Source of the DNA: Sporothrix humicola
Taxonomy: Eukaryota > Ascomycota > Sordariomycetes > Ophiostomatales > Ophiostomataceae
Reading direction: 5' to 3'
Length of the DNA stretch: 64,000 nucleotides
NCBI GenBank assembly: GCA_021396245.1
Contig: WNYE01000001.1
Coordinates: 62,001-126,000 of the forward strand
Shown here: positions 11,815 to 24,300 of the stretch, in pieces
Numbering within the stretch: the stretch's first letter is position 1
Layout: each line of letters begins with the position of its first letter
The notes under the pieces: model-generated
What the model was told of the DNA's origin: nothing
Seen by the model: only the letters and a program-made list of their open reading frames with translations
Database searches by the model: none
Position numbers and translations under genes: made by a program

Positions 11815-12513
11815 GGGGAGGAAAGACTAGAGGTGGCAGATGGAATAGATCCGTTTGGCGATTCTGGGAACGCATGATAATGGCATGAGATAACAATGGC
11901 TATTTGCGCTATTTGCGGTGGATTTTGATCTTCTTCGTTGTATTGCTGTTTTTGTTTTGTTTTCAGATTAGCTTATGACTGAATAGCACAAAAAAATGTT
12001 AAAGCAATTATTAAAGAAACAAATAAATCCAGTAAAAGTGAGCACAGGAAAAGAAAGGCATACGACCTTTATAAGTTCAGCCGTCTTGTAAAGAGGAGAC
12101 GGGCCAGGTGAGGGGGGATACTGAATGACACCCTGCAGACGCTACAAACCCGCCATTCCCGTCCAAATGCGGCAGTTGCAACAATAAAATTCCCACCAAC
12201 GAGAGTGGCCATACAAATGGAAATCATATGCACGATCAGATGCTTTTGAGCTCCTTTATTAAAGATCTTTTGTGTATTTATTTTCTTTTAAATTTTATGC
12301 CTGTTAATAATTGTCAATATCTTTTTTGGATAAAATTTTTACATATAAGTTTATACAATTTTCATCCCCATTGTTTTTGTGTTTGGAAAAAAAAAAAAAA
12401 AAATAAAATAAAAAAAATAAATCATCATTGAAAGTTTAAAAGGCGGATGATAATAATCATTGAAAGTTAATATTGTATTTATTTAATGCATCTATACCAT
12501 CCATTGAGTTCAT
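11815..12513. other. Convergent intergenic region, AT-rich
   Basis: Separates two convergent genes. It holds AT-rich 3' flanks, a poly-A run at about 12388-12404 followed by AAATAAAATAAAA, and a direct repeat of ATCATTGAAAGTT (about 12421 and 12457). No gene seen. Confidence 0.6.
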
Positions 12514-13927
12514 CTACACAACCTCCTCGCTTATTTGGCCATCTTGCAAGTACCACGTGCGTGGACGTCCAATCTCAAAGCCATGTGTGTCGACAATGAC
12601 GCGCTGCATGGCAGACTCGGCCCATGCAGCTTCGTCTGAGCCTGGAGCAAGGTTGCGAGCAGCCACGTGTAGAGGAAATATGAAGAGGAAGGCGCCAGTA
12701 CTCGATGGGCTGCGGTCGAATGAGTCTTTGGCGAGACGGCAGATATCTGATGCTAGAGAAGTGCGAGCAGCATCCATTGACATGTCCTCAGGCAAAAGAG
12801 AGATGCCAAACGCTTCACATACTGGCGCTATACACAGCAGGATGGCATTATGGAGCGCGAGCAGGGACATGTCGGTGTGGCTTAACGGCTCTTCCAAGAG
12901 CAGTTTCCATGTTGACAGAGAGGCAAGCAGATCACCTAAACGTTGGAGCAGACCGTCCACAGCCTCAGATGAAGCACCTGGTGATTGTGTGACGCCAAAG
13001 TCGTGCAGTATCCCAGGGACCTCTGCAAATAGGTCCATTAGATCTTCTGCTGGGTACAGGCCGTACGGGACAACGCTGGAGGACACGGCCCTCCATTCAG
13101 GTTGCGCGAGATAGCAGTGCCGCCGCCGAACCAGAGCGCTGATGATTATGGCAAACCGACTGTGCCGAAACAACACATGGTCGAAGCCGTGTTGGTGCCG
13201 AAGTGGTCCTCGTTTTTCAATCAGATGCGCAATCCCGTCGTAGTGCGCCAGCCAGCCGGTTGTCTCGGTCAGCGTGACGTTTTCGTACAGACCCAGACAC
13301 AGCACAGTGACGAGCGTCTCGACGTCGAGGACGGCCACCGGGTCGGCCAGTGCTGCCCTCAGCTGTCGCAAAGACTTGCCGTACGCACGCACGCCCTTGT
13401 CAAAGATGCGGGTGTCGTGGTGGACCTTGCCGAAATAGACGGCGGCCAGGGCGCGGAGTGCGTCTTTGTGAAGGACTGCCGGCGAAGAACCGAGCCGCGA
13501 CCCAGAACTTGATCTTGATGCTGGCTCGTAGTTGACCATTGACGTCAAAATGTCGGGCGACGCAGGGCCGCTGACGCGCGGGAGAAGACGGGCCACCAAG
13601 TGCGTCTGAATGACAGTGTCTTCATCGGGACGCAGGGACATGGGCGAAGGCACTGCAGCCAACTGTATCTGCATGTCCTGCCCGTGCTTCTTCTGTGGAC
13701 TGTCCCGTTTGAACCTCGCCGTCTCGTCCACAAAGTGGGCATGCTGGGCGTAGCCGCTGCATGCGAGGCCGGCCTTTTCACAACGCTGGCACTTGGGCCG
13801 GCCTTCATCTGTGACGAGTTAAATATGGTACAAAAGATGGACAGGAATACTGAGAAGACTCACCACATTTGACTCGCCGCCGCCGACATGTGGCACAGCC
13901 CTTGCTGCGTCCGCCGCGATTGACCAT
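12514..13927 (-). CDS. Zn2Cys6 transcription factor with fungal-specific regulatory domain
   Basis: Predicted nuclear DNA-binding regulator, 452 residues in two exons: 13927-13864 and 13808-12514; intron 13809-13863 (55 bp, GTGAGT..CACAG). The intron splits the zinc cluster: splicing joins CATCRRRRVKC to DEGRPKCQRCEKAGLAC, giving Cys at 11, 14, 21, 28, 31 and 38, the canonical C-x2-C-x6-C-x6-C-x2-C-x6-C. The remainder is a mainly helical domain of the Fungal_trans_2 type (for example LGLYENVTLTETTGWLAHYDGIAHLIEKRGP, shown here in part as LAHYDGIAHLIEKRGP), as found in many regulators with a cluster at the extreme N terminus. Targets are unknown. The next minus-strand gene ends 778 bp upstream of this ATG. 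Confidence 0.9.
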
Positions 13928-14705
13928 GGCGTCTAGGCTGGATGCCGTGTGAGTGTCATTTTCTGGATATGAGAGCACTCCATAACCAATCTGGAGAGTG
14001 ATTGGACTGAATTGTTGATTTGACGTTTGTTGAGGCTGAAAATAAGAAGACAAAGAAGTAAGACGGGCAGTTGCATGTCTGAGACGGAAGCAGCCATGAC
14101 GCAAGGCGGTCGGATGCGGCAGAATACTGGAGGCCGTAAATGAAGGCTGTCTCAGCCAATCATGTGTTACGAAGCGACCAAAATGGCAGTCTCGTCTGCA
14201 TCGTACTTTCCTTAACAATTATGGGCACGTTGGTATAGAATAGAAACAATGTTCAATTATAGACAAGCAAAGGGAAATAGTGACAGTGACTCTGTACAAG
14301 AGGTGTGATAAACAAAAGACTACACAAAAAAGTAGAGACGAAAAACCAAGAGACAAGAGAAGAAAGAAAACAGTAACAACGTAGCGGGGCCTCCCCGGTA
14401 TCCTTTTGCATAAAACGCCGTCCCGTGAAATGATAGAAAGAAGTCGAAAAATGTCGAGAAAAGTCGAGAAGTAAGTAAAAAGTGTGTAGGTGATGTTGAC
14501 ACATCTAAAGTGTACACTGTCAAGAATATACAAATGTACAACCCGAGGGCAGAAGACAGAAAATGTATGAATGCAGATATGCAAAGTTGTTGATGTACTG
14601 GCGACTGAAGGCCGCCTTTGTCAGACGGCCTTTGGCCGTTGAGAATGCTCGTCGCCGTCGCCAACGCCGTTCGCCTTCGGCTCCCGGCTCGGCTCGTGAT
14701 TGAAA
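13928..14705. other. Promoter region of the Zn2Cys6 gene and 3' flank of the membrane-protein gene
   Basis: Both flanking genes are on the minus strand, so this holds the promoter of the regulator and the 3' end of the gene at 14706. It includes a purine-rich patch (14330-14480). No coding region is supported. Confidence 0.5.
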
Positions 14706-15569
14706 TTAACGCCGCCGACCCAGCAGGTTCGACCGGCGCTTCTCCTGGTCGTACGAGTTGGGCGCAAACGCACCCACGGGATCGGTCGGCGAGGCCATGC
14801 CGTGGGAGTCGAGATCGTGCAGATCGTGGTCCATGGAGCGGTCGTTGAGGCCGGAGGTGCCCGAGGCGGCGCCGGTGGAGGTGCGGATGTTGGCGAGGGC
14901 GTACTGGCGGTCCTTTTTGCGGAGGTAGCGGCGGTGCCAGACGCAGGCGCCGACCCAGAGGGAGGTGATGCCGACGACCATGACGACGATGAAGATGACC
15001 CATTGGTAGTGTGTGGCGATCCTAGACTGTTAGCGACGAACAACAAACGACAAACGACGAAGCGCGAAGCGCGGAGGAGAGAGGCGAGGGTGCGCAGCAG
15101 AAGCCGCGAGCGCAGCGAGGACCCAAAAGAAAGGCAAGTGCAGCGAGGACAAAAAGAAAAGCGAGCGCAGCGAGGACTCAAAAACTTACCATGAGTTGTT
15201 TGTGGACTTGTTACCCGAGGACGCGCCCGAGGACGACGTGCTTGTGGCCCCGCCCTTGGTGGTGGACGCGGTGTTTGTGGCGACCTGCTTCTGGTTGGCG
15301 GCGCAGTAGGAGGAGAACCAGGTGTGGATACTCTCGAGGCCGCCGGATTCGGCGGCGGCGGTGCAGGCCTGGTCACAGACGCCGGCGGTGCCGGTGCTGA
15401 AGGCGGAGATCTGGGCATTGTTGCAGAAGCACGAGGCGTACTGGGCGGTGTCGCCGGTGGGGGCGGCGGGCGGGACACAGGCGCCGTTGGCGTCGTAGAG
15501 GTGGTAGCACTGGGTTGCGCACGAGGGCAGCGAGGCAAAGGGGACGAGCGTCGTTATGGGATCGGACAT
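14706..15569 (-). CDS. Cysteine-rich single-pass integral membrane protein
   Basis: 231 residues in two exons: 15569-15190 and 15021-14706; intron 15022-15189 (168 bp, GTAAGT, branch GCTAAC, acceptor TAG, phase 2). The N-terminal half has eight Cys (17, 21, 31, 47, 49, 65, 69, 89) in the arrangement SCATQC, YDANGACVPP, CFC, VCDQAC, which I know from a family of fungal plasma-membrane proteins and which loosely resembles CFEM spacing. A Ser/Thr/Gly-rich linker (about 95-125) is probably O-glycosylated. One transmembrane helix (about 133-155, WVIFIVVMVVGITSLWVGAC) is followed by RRYLRKK, a positive-inside stop-transfer, and a 75-residue cytosolic tail. No classical signal peptide is visible. 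Function unknown; a surface sensor or adhesion role is a guess. The intron carries unusual repeats. Confidence 0.85.
15106..15175 (-). repeat. 27-28-bp tandem repeat inside an intron
   Basis: Three units start at 15106, 15134 and 15161 (plus-strand GCGAGCGCAGCGAGG, GCAAGTGCAGCGAGG, GCGAGCGCAGCGAGG), each followed by A/G-rich spacer. In the sense orientation of the gene this reads CCTCGCTGCGCTCGC and lies just after the GTAAGTTTTTG donor, as in the transporter introns. Confidence 0.85.
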
Positions 15570-18500
15570 TGTGGTGGTTGGGGGTGACTATCGAGAGAAG
15601 AGAAAAAGTGGTGGTGTGCCAAGAGATCACGAGTCGAGGAATGCAAATTGTCGCGTCCAAAATCGAGTCGTCCAAAAAAAGCCGTCAAAAGTCGAGACGT
15701 AAAAAAAACCAAAAATAGACTGCCGTCGTTTCTTCCCCTCGATTCGTTTCAAACTTTAAATCTTGCTGTTTTGCTTCACGTTCGAGGGATGTGAGCAAGG
15801 ATGTAGAGTTGCGTTGAGGTGCGTTGATTTGCGGTGCGACAGCAGCAAAGGTGTAGATCGAAACGCGAGCCCGGTCAAGTGGTCGGGGCAAAAAAGAGAG
15901 TGAAAGTCGACTGTCCCAGGAACCCGGTTGTGAGCGCGTTGAATTCAGCCGGTCGGTTGTCGATATTGCAGTTTGCGGGAGGTAGATTGAAGACAATTAA
16001 GAAAATGCCGGGGGATCCGAGGACGAGGATGCGCGGTTGGACGTTGGCTGTTGCGAAAGAGAAAAGCGAGTGGAAGCCGCGGCAGCAAAGACGAGGCAAA
16101 GACAGAAGAGTTCGAGATCGATCAAGCGAGTGAAGAGTCGTCGAGTTGTCGTCGAGTTCGAAATCGAAGGGTTGGGTAAAGTCAAAAAGTTGGTGGAAAG
16201 GGGGTGACGATGGGGGACAAACGGGTCGATGCGAAAGGAAGGAAGTAGGGCGGAGAGTCGGACAGTTAGGTGGAAAGGGGTGGTGGAGGAAAGTGCCTAG
16301 GAAATAAGAGGTATCTTGGAACCAAGGCAGGAATGAGGGAAGGATCCAAAAAGGAAAGAAGCGTCGGCAGAGAAAGAGCGTCGAAATGTCACGAGAATTG
16401 TAAAGTGTCGAGACAGGGAGACGTCAAGAAGAGAGAACAAGAAGGAAGAAACGTAAAAAGTGAAGTTACGAGAATGAACAAAAGACAAAAGCAGGACCTG
16501 AAAGCAGAAAACCCGGCGTAAGCTTCCTTTGGAAGAACGGACCAAAAGAAAAGTGAGCCAAATCAAAAGCCAAAAAGTCAAGCAAAAAGCGAGCCAAAAA
16601 CGAGCCAAGACCAATACTCCGTACGTGAAAACCAAAATGCCCAGCCAAAAGACCAAAAACGGCCAATCCGAGCCAGTTGTCTCTTTGAAAAAGTTGGCGG
16701 TTGGCGTGCATCCGTTCCCGCGTGCTGCGTAAGACAGGGGGAGGGAGGAAAAAGAAAGAGCGACAGGCACAGATCAGCGGCGTGACGGTGGTGACAGTGG
16801 TGATTGACAGGCTTGTTACAGTGGCTTCAGTGGCTCCAGTGGCTGCATGCAGGCTGCAGGAGGGAGGAGCGAAAAACGTCGCTGGGCTGGAGTGGACAAT
16901 GGACGCTGGACGGCGCGGACTCAGCGCACGACAAGAACGAGAAAGAACGGACAAAAAAGAGGGGGCAATGGGGCTTAGCGCCTTGGAGGAATCTGACATG
17001 CCGTCAATACGAGGCAGGGGAGAGAGAAGAGAGAGGAATAAGAGAAGGTGCCCGAGAACCGGGAATGCGACCAGGCCACAGGTGATGGAAGTACCTTTGC
17101 ACGTAAAAATGGGACCGAGTTACGTATTCCCCTGAAAATAGTGTGCTCTCTGGGTGTGGTCTTGCTTCCTTTTTGGTGCATTTGGTGCATTTGGTGCCAA
17201 TGTTGCTCAATGGTTGGGCCACGCTTGCCCTTTTTCTTTCGCGATTTGCGCCAGTTGGAGTGGGGCCTCTTCTGGTGGGCAGGAGTGCTGGCAAGAACGA
17301 CGCGCTCACATTTTGGCGGGCATGCAGCTGTAATTAAATTTAGAATTTCTGGAGTGATCTCACCAGCTTCTTGAAGAACAGCCATGCGACCAAGGACGCT
17401 GGGAAAGTGAGATGTGCACGATGGGCATGGACGACGACAAGCGACGATGCTAACGATGCTGAACGATGCTGAACGATTCTTCACGACTTTGAATGCCCGC
17501 AAGCTGTCTGTACGCGCCATGACGACATGCCTTTATTGCCATTGTACTCAAAAAGACTGTCTTTCTCAAAAGTCTCAGATTGCGCCCAGTTTGAGCTGCT
17601 CGCCCTGCTGACGCTACACAGCATCACACAGGTGGACAGGCGGACAGGTGGACGAACTGAACGCAGCAGTTGCAGTTGCAGTTGACGCAGTTTTGACAGC
17701 ATGGCGGCTCTTTTGTAACAGTGGCTGGTTGGCCTTTTCTGCGGCCTGTTTGAGATGTGTTCGGTTTGAAGACGATGTGAGGTCAGGAGGAGCATAGGAA
17801 CGCAGCAGGAACAAAACAGAAACAGAGGCTGGACAGAGCCTCGACAGAGGCCCGTCGTGTTCAATTGAAGGGCATCGTCGTATTGGACGTATTGTCGTGA
17901 GTTCAAGGGCCAAAAGTATTAATAGTAGCGGTGCCTGAACAGTGCCTGGATTGGCGTTGGCTGGCGTTTTGGCGGACGCCCACACGAGCTTCAGTGGACA
18001 GTCCGCTGGAACGGCCCCAGTTCGAGCCCCACAGAGCGTTCCTATTGCGGTTAGGCGTCGCCGGTCACGAAGTCACCACAACACTTCATGACGCGTATTG
18101 TTTGGTTCGGGCACGCCCGCATTTGGTGTGTATTTGACAATTTTGAATTTGGCATTTTTTGGCTTTTGCGTATTGAGATGAAATTTGCACACAAATGTGC
18201 CCTGAAATACGGGCACACAATACGAGAAAGACCTCCCAAATATTCTAAAGAATGGACAGCCAACACGACACGAATAATATCAAAATTGCATTCCATGGGA
18301 TGAAGAGACAGAAAAGCGGCGCAGAACACGAACAAAGTGACGAGTTAAGTAAGAGTCCACCGAAAGATGCGATGAACAGGCGGCTGAGTACGGTGACAGC
18401 TTGCCCTGGTAGACAGAAAAACGACGGTAAAAGCTTGTCTCGTCTTGTTTGCCTGTTTGCCTTGTTTGCTTCTGTCCCTTGCAGCTGGCCTGCGCCTCTG

Positions 18501-18999
18501 TTTTCTTGGCCTCGTCGTTGACTTTATTGAATCTTGGCTTTCTATCTTTTTTTCTTCTTTCCTTCATCTTCCCTCTCTCAAATCTCCGCTACTTGGCCTT
18601 GTCCTCGTGTTCTGTTTCTTCTTCTCCCTTTTTTCTCCCTCCGCACAGACAGCCCTGTTGAAATTGGCTTTCCGTCATCCCGTCATGCACACCCTTGCTC
18701 GCGACCTTGCCAGGACCCTTGACTCTCGTGATTTTGTGAGCTTTTTGAGCTTTTTTTTGACAGGGCTTGCCCGGACACGTCGGGCAACGACATGAAAAAA
18801 AGTTGAACATTGAAATTAAAGTCACGTGGGGTTGAGAAACAACAACCAACATCACGACGTCCATGAGATATTCTGTCTTTGAAATTCATTCAATTGCATT
18901 GCATTCTTAGAGATGGGTATATGTAGAGAAAAAAAAATAAGAAGAAAAAGACGAGATGACGAGAAAAAAGAAACTAGAATAAACCAAAGGACACCCACA
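15570..18999. other. 3.4-kb intergenic region, no supported gene
   Basis: Contains the promoter of the minus-strand membrane-protein gene and the 3' flank of the regulator ending at 19000. Features seen: plus-strand polypurine 16270-16560; clustered GCCAAAA/GAGCCAAAA words 16540-16680; three copies of TTTGGTGCA at 17173-17199; four AACGATGCT-like units at 17446-17478; a CT-rich stretch 18500-18660. None of the short open frames shows a domain. Confidence 0.5.
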
Positions 19000-21396
19000 C
19001 TACGGCCACGTCACATCTGTCATGGCTTCCGGGTTTGCATGAAAGTAGCTCAGCACGTCGAGCGAGTACCCCGAGAAGAAGTCAATGGGCGGCGGCGCCT
19101 CGAACGGGATGTGCGCCGGCTGCTGTTGTTGCTGTCCGTTGATGACCATGCCGTAGGGAGCATTGGTGGCGATACCCGTGGAAGACTGAGCGGCTTGCGC
19201 CGCCTGCGCCCTTGCCGCCGCCTCTTCCTCGCGCTCCCGCTCCTGGGCCAGCATCTCGTTCTGCCAGATGACTTTTAGGGTGGAGAACTTGCGGATGGCC
19301 ACCAGAATGGGGTCGTGCTCGTCCTGTTCGATGAGGTTGGGGCTGTCGCCAGAACTCGGAGTGCCGTTCGGGTGGCTCGCCTGTGCCAGCATCGCCCGCA
19401 GCTCGTCGCACAGCCCCAGGATCTTGTCAATCGTGGGGAACAGGTCAATGACCTGGCGGACGGCCTCAACGTTCCAGGCCGGGTCGCGCAGCGTGGTCAG
19501 CTTGTGCAGGCAGACGACGACATAAAACATTTGCAGGTAGGTGCCCGACGGCAGACACACGTAGCACGGCAGGGGCCAGGCGAACAGGCGGTCGAACCAG
19601 GCCTGCACCGAGTGGAGGCACCTCTGATACACCTCGAAGCGGCCGAGGTCGGGCAGCATAAAGGACTCTTGACCTCCGGTTCCTGTCGACGTCGCCGACT
19701 TGCCGTTGGGCCGCGCCAGGACGGACTCGTGGATGGCGAGCATGGCGAAATGGTAGAGGTTGTGCGTCGTAAAGTTCTCAAAAGCCGGGCTGGTGCCGTC
19801 GACGGCCCCGACAATCTCGTCGAGCTGCGCCCTGAGAGAGTCCATGTAGGGGCCCGGCAGGTTGGCCGGCCCGCTGCCAAACGACCGGTACATGTTGCAC
19901 CCGCTGTTGGAGCCGCCGTGGGCGCCGCTTCCACAGTACGCAGAAAACCCGCCGCCACTGGCCCCGCCATTGGTCGACGCGTACCGCACCTGGTTGATCA
20001 GCAGCTGCATCTTGACGTGGCGCACGAGCGTCGCGTCCTGCGGGACGGTCGAGTTGGCCGCCAGTTGCGCCAAGCACTGGTCGAGGTACGGCGACCAGCG
20101 CAGGCCGTCGGCCGACCGGAACATTTGCGACGTCACCGACGTAACTAAATAAACACCGAGGACGGCCCGCCGCTCCTCGTCGGTGCGCTGGGCCTTCCAC
20201 ATGGAGTTGGGGATGCCGGGGATCTGGACGACGGGCACGAAGCGCTCGCCAGCCGTCGACGCCGGCTCGAGGAGCGGCGGCATCGTCAGCCCCAGGTCCC
20301 AGGCGACACACACGGCCAGCTGCGACACCATGGTGGCAAAGTTGCGGTGGAAGCGGTCCTTTGTAGACAAATGGACCCATGTCACAAAGGTCAGCATGCC
20401 CAGCAGAATGTCCATGCTGCGCTCGCCGCGCGAGACGACCGTCCGGATAATGGCGGCGCGGGCCTGCGAGGCGGCGCGGACGCGGTGGGCTGGGTGGACG
20501 CAGGCGGCGGCCTTGATGCAGCGCCACATGAAGGGGTAGGATGTCCGGATGTGGCGGACAGTGGTGCCGGGCGGGATGTAAAAGAACGGAGAAAGGGGGA
20601 TCATGTCCTCCATAAACCGACGAAGACAGGCCTCGCACTCGTGGGGAAGCAGGTCGTCTTCAATGTCGGGCTCGTCTGGAGCGTCAATGTCAATGTCCAC
20701 ATCTGTATCTGGATCGGGGTCGGGCAGGGTCGTGGGAGCTGTAGATGCAGCACCAGAAGCAGCGCCAGTGGCCGCAGACTGTGGCGACGTATCGTCTCCA
20801 TCAGCGTCGGCGTCTGCATCAGAGTCAGACTCGTGAACGTCGGCGTGGTCCGTCGTTTTGGTAGCGGCAACAGCTGACGCGGTCGCAGCTGTAACGGTTG
20901 GGTCTGATGAAATGGCCTGCGTTGTCCGCAACAAGTCGACCAGATCGTTCAGTTTGGCCTCGAGTCGAGCCGACCGCGAGTTGGACGGCTTGACACGTGG
21001 TGCTGTCGAGGTGGCTGACACTCGCGGCCGGCGCGGTGCCGGTACGACCGTCATGGACGGCTCACACGTCTTGCCCAGCCGGTGGCAGCGCTCACAGCCG
21101 TAGCCGTCGGCGCCGAGGCCGGGACGGGGAATGCATTTGCACTTGATGCGGGCACAGTTGGTGCAGGCCTTGTTGGCGCGACGGCGGGCGGCAGACCCGG
21201 CAGAGCCAGAGACGGAGCCTGCGTTAGCAGGCGATGTTGATGGCTGTGAAGTGGTTGACTGTGAGGTGGTTGGCTGTGTCTCTGGTGAAGACTCTGGTTG
21301 TGATTGAGTCTCAGGTTGAGCCTGGGTCTGTGGCTGCTGAGCTCCTTCCTGAGTCTGCGGAGAATACCGCCGGCCAGGGCCAAACAGAGGGATCAT
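19000..21396 (-). CDS. Zn2Cys6 transcription factor, large
   Basis: 798 residues, one exon, starting MIPLFGPGRR. Residues 10-70 are Q/S/T/P-rich. The zinc cluster has Cys at 78, 81, 88, 101, 104 and 111 (KACTNCARIKCKC, GYGCERCHRLGKTC), with an extra Cys86 and a 12-residue central loop, longer than the usual 6-9. It is followed by a basic linker and a heptad-like helix (about 140-160) suited to dimerisation, an acidic stretch (about 185-260), then the fungal-specific middle homology region (DMIPLSPFFYIP, AACVHPAHRVRAASQARAA, LLGMLTFVTWVH) and a Q/A-rich C terminus. The extra-Cys and long-loop pattern recalls regulators of the War1/Mut3 type from memory. It is divergent from an MFS transporter gene, suggesting but not proving that it controls it. 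Confidence 0.92.
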   Translation of the reverse strand: MIPLFGPGRRYSPQTQEGAQQPQTQAQPETQSQPESSPETQPTTSQSTTSQPSTSPANAGSVSGSAGSAARRRANKACTNCARIKCKCIPRPGLGADGYGCERCHRLGKTCEPSMTVVPAPRRPRVSATSTAPRVKPSNSRSARLEAKLNDLVDLLRTTQAISSDPTVTAATASAVAATKTTDHADVHESDSDADADADGDDTSPQSAATGAASGAASTAPTTLPDPDPDTDVDIDIDAPDEPDIEDDLLPHECEACLRRFMEDMIPLSPFFYIPPGTTVRHIRTSYPFMWRCIKAAACVHPAHRVRAASQARAAIIRTVVSRGERSMDILLGMLTFVTWVHLSTKDRFHRNFATMVSQLAVCVAWDLGLTMPPLLEPASTAGERFVPVVQIPGIPNSMWKAQRTDEERRAVLGVYLVTSVTSQMFRSADGLRWSPYLDQCLAQLAANSTVPQDATLVRHVKMQLLINQVRYASTNGGASGGGFSAYCGSGAHGGSNSGCNMYRSFGSGPANLPGPYMDSLRAQLDEIVGAVDGTSPAFENFTTHNLYHFAMLAIHESVLARPNGKSATSTGTGGQESFMLPDLGRFEVYQRCLHSVQAWFDRLFAWPLPCYVCLPSGTYLQMFYVVVCLHKLTTLRDPAWNVEAVRQVIDLFPTIDKILGLCDELRAMLAQASHPNGTPSSGDSPNLIEQDEHDPILVAIRKFSTLKVIWQNEMLAQEREREEEAAARAQAAQAAQSSTGIATNAPYGMVINGQQQQQPAHIPFEAPPPIDFFSGYSLDVLSYFHANPEAMTDVTWP

Positions 21397-24300
21397 GTTT
21401 AAGGTGGAGGTGTAGGAAGGAAGGCTCGGAGAAGGAGTGGAAGGTGCAACTGCCGTGCGCTATCTTCTTCAAGGAAGGTACTGTTGGTGCACCTGCAGGT
21501 GTAAAGCTTTGTAAGTGTGGCAGGTGCAGAGGTACACGGTTGTGGCAGGTGGGAGTGTATACAAGACAAAATGGGAAGGAAGGATGGACCGGGAATGAAA
21601 AGACGACGACTGAACGAAGAGTGAATCCCGTCCGGACAGGCGTTTTCTTTTGTTTTCTTCCAGAGAATTCCGTAAATTGGTAATAACAATGTTATCTTTT
21701 TCACAAAGAAAAGTGAGTGAAAACTGTCGAGTTCTGTGTCCGACCGGATCTTGTATGTTGAAGAGCCGTCGGGGCCCGGGTGGTGTCTTATGCGATTTAT
21801 TTAGTCGTACGTCGTACTGTACGGAGTAGATGTGGCTGTAGGGCTGAATTGCCAGACTTACAGTGATCGTCGACAGTCGTCATCCGGACATGAAAATCGA
21901 GCCGTGTCAGTTGCTGAAAAGTGCGGCGGGTACGGAAAATGTCCTCGTTTTTGGGACCCGGTTCCGGTTCCGGGTCAGATTAGTCAGTGGAGAAAGAACA
22001 GAATTGAAGGAAGGTGGAGCGAATAAAGTGGACTAGGAAGGCACTAGCGTTTGGGCAATTTCGATCTGACAGCAGTTGACGTCAGCCAATCAGCAGTGAT
22101 TCCAGGGACGTCGTGCTGGGCCAGTGTGTCTCCTTTTCTGACAAAGACAAACCATTCTCACTTTTTTCTCTTCCCCAACTCTGCCCTACAGTATTACACC
22201 TGTCATGCAGCCTATCAGTGGCTTGTCTGACAGAATTTTGGCGGAGAATACGGGTGACCGGCGTTACGATCTGGGGCAGCCGTGCCCGGGTCGGATGAGA
22301 TGAGATTGAGAGATTCTTGATTTTCTGGGGTTTCTTGTTTTCTGGTTCGGTCTTTTGAATTTACTGTTGCCTTGCGTTGCACAGGGAATGCTTATTTTGT
22401 GCCGCCCCCTTCGATGCCGTTATGTTCGACATTTAGGCTGAGATCGATCAAAGACTACAACACGATCAATGTGATCACCAAAAAGACGACAAAAAACGGT
22501 CGCAAAAGGCGTTGCGATGAGATGTAAAAAGGCCCTCAATAATGGAGGACTCCAAGCCTCGTAGATTGTTTACCCCTTTGGGAAAGACGCCGTTATACCC
22601 TGCAGACTGCACCCAAAGTGCAAAGTGGATGCTGTGAGATTGAAGGAAGACCCAGATGGCAAGGGAAAACACAAGGACCTGCAGCCAGGCGCAATAAGAT
22701 CCCTCATTAGGTGTCTTTGGGCGCATTTCCTCTGAAGGAAATGGCATTAGGAGGGCTCCCTGACCAAAAAATACTTGAGACTCTCTACCACCAAAATTTA
22801 GTGGAGCCTTTTTGGTGTAAGAGTCTCAAGTATTTTTTGGTGAGGGAGGAGGGCTAGGAGGCTGCGTGTTTCCAAAGGATTACTGGGGCCGGCGCGCCAT
22901 GAGTGGACGAGACTGGACGAGATTGGACCAAAAGTGAAGCGTCTGACAGCGTGCATACGACTTTCTTTTTAGGGGAGGTCTTTTGAGGCCCGTTTGAAGG
23001 ATTCTGGGTGATTTTGGTTGATTTTGGGGGAGTTTCGCCGTCAACTCGACCTGATGACTGTCAAGAGTCCTCGCTGTTACAGTCGCCGATCCTCCGTCTG
23101 ACATGTGCATTTTTGGAGACATTTTGGATGAGCAAAACGGGAGTCTGCGCGTCGCCAGTTTTTGGCAATTTTTGTCAGCATGACTGTCACCATCGACGTC
23201 TCCTCTCTGTTGCTGTATTTGCCTGTATTTTCTCTGAATATTTGTGACCTTCTGTAGCCGTCTTCCGTCCCCAAATCTCGCTTGCATTCACTGCTAAACA
23301 TCGTAAAGATTTACGACGGACAGATGTAGATAATCGTGTCAATCATTATGCTTTCTTTTTCGTCTTGCGTCGTTTTCCACCGACTGCTCTTATTTCCACT
23401 CACCGTCTGCGTCCTGCTCTCGTCTCGATTGTTTTCCTCTTTTGGATAAATTCCGTTAAATTCCGTCTTCATCTCATGTTTTCTTTCCTCTAAATTCTTA
23501 CTGCTTCTTTTCTCCTCTGTTTGTAAGCTGAGCTTGTCTGTTGTCTTTTAACTCGCCGTGTTACCGTTTGCTTGGGTCTATTGATTCTTTGGGTTGATTT
23601 CTGTAAGTTGTTTTTTGTTAGGCTTTTTGGTTAGGTTTGCTCGTTATTCCCCGGCTCAACCGCAAGGCCCGTTCGCCAGCAAAACGGACTTGTCGGGCAA
23701 ATACCTCTGGAGCCGGGTCTGCACCAAGAGAAAGCACACCAAGAGAAAGCAAATAAATAAAGTTGAGAGTAAAAATACGGCAACGACACGGTGCAAAGCA
23801 AAACGCCTGTCGTTATGCCGTCTCTTGTGTGCACACCATCTTTGACAATTCTTACATTCTCTGCAGCTGTTTGTCTCCGAGTCGAGTCACAGCGTCAACA
23901 TCTCTAGTGACAGCTATGACAGTTTAGCAAAATCCTCCTCTCACTCGTGCGATCCCATCTCACCATAACGCTACCCTATCTTCTGCCTTTCTTCCTCCTT
24001 TTTCTCTGTTTCCTTCTGTTTTCCCTCCCTCCCACTTCCACCCGGAATACTTTTGCCAATCCCGCTCGGGTCTTGTGTTTCTGCACGGATTACGGAGGTT
24101 AATTTTTTTAAGGAGTTACGGCCCAGTTGCGCGTCGGCCTTGAAAGACCTGACCTCGCATTTGTTCGCATTCACTCGCTTTTACTCTTTTACTCTCTCCC
24201 ATACACCCCGTCAGCCCTGTCGGTTATTTTTCCGTTTCGGTGGTTGTTTTGTGCCGTTTCTCACCTCATCCTTTTTCTTTCTTCTTTCTTCAATCCCATA

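Noticed and set aside
17935..18040. tRNA-like sequence with AGTTCGAGCCCC
   Set aside because: No matching acceptor stem or D and anticodon arms at proper spacing.
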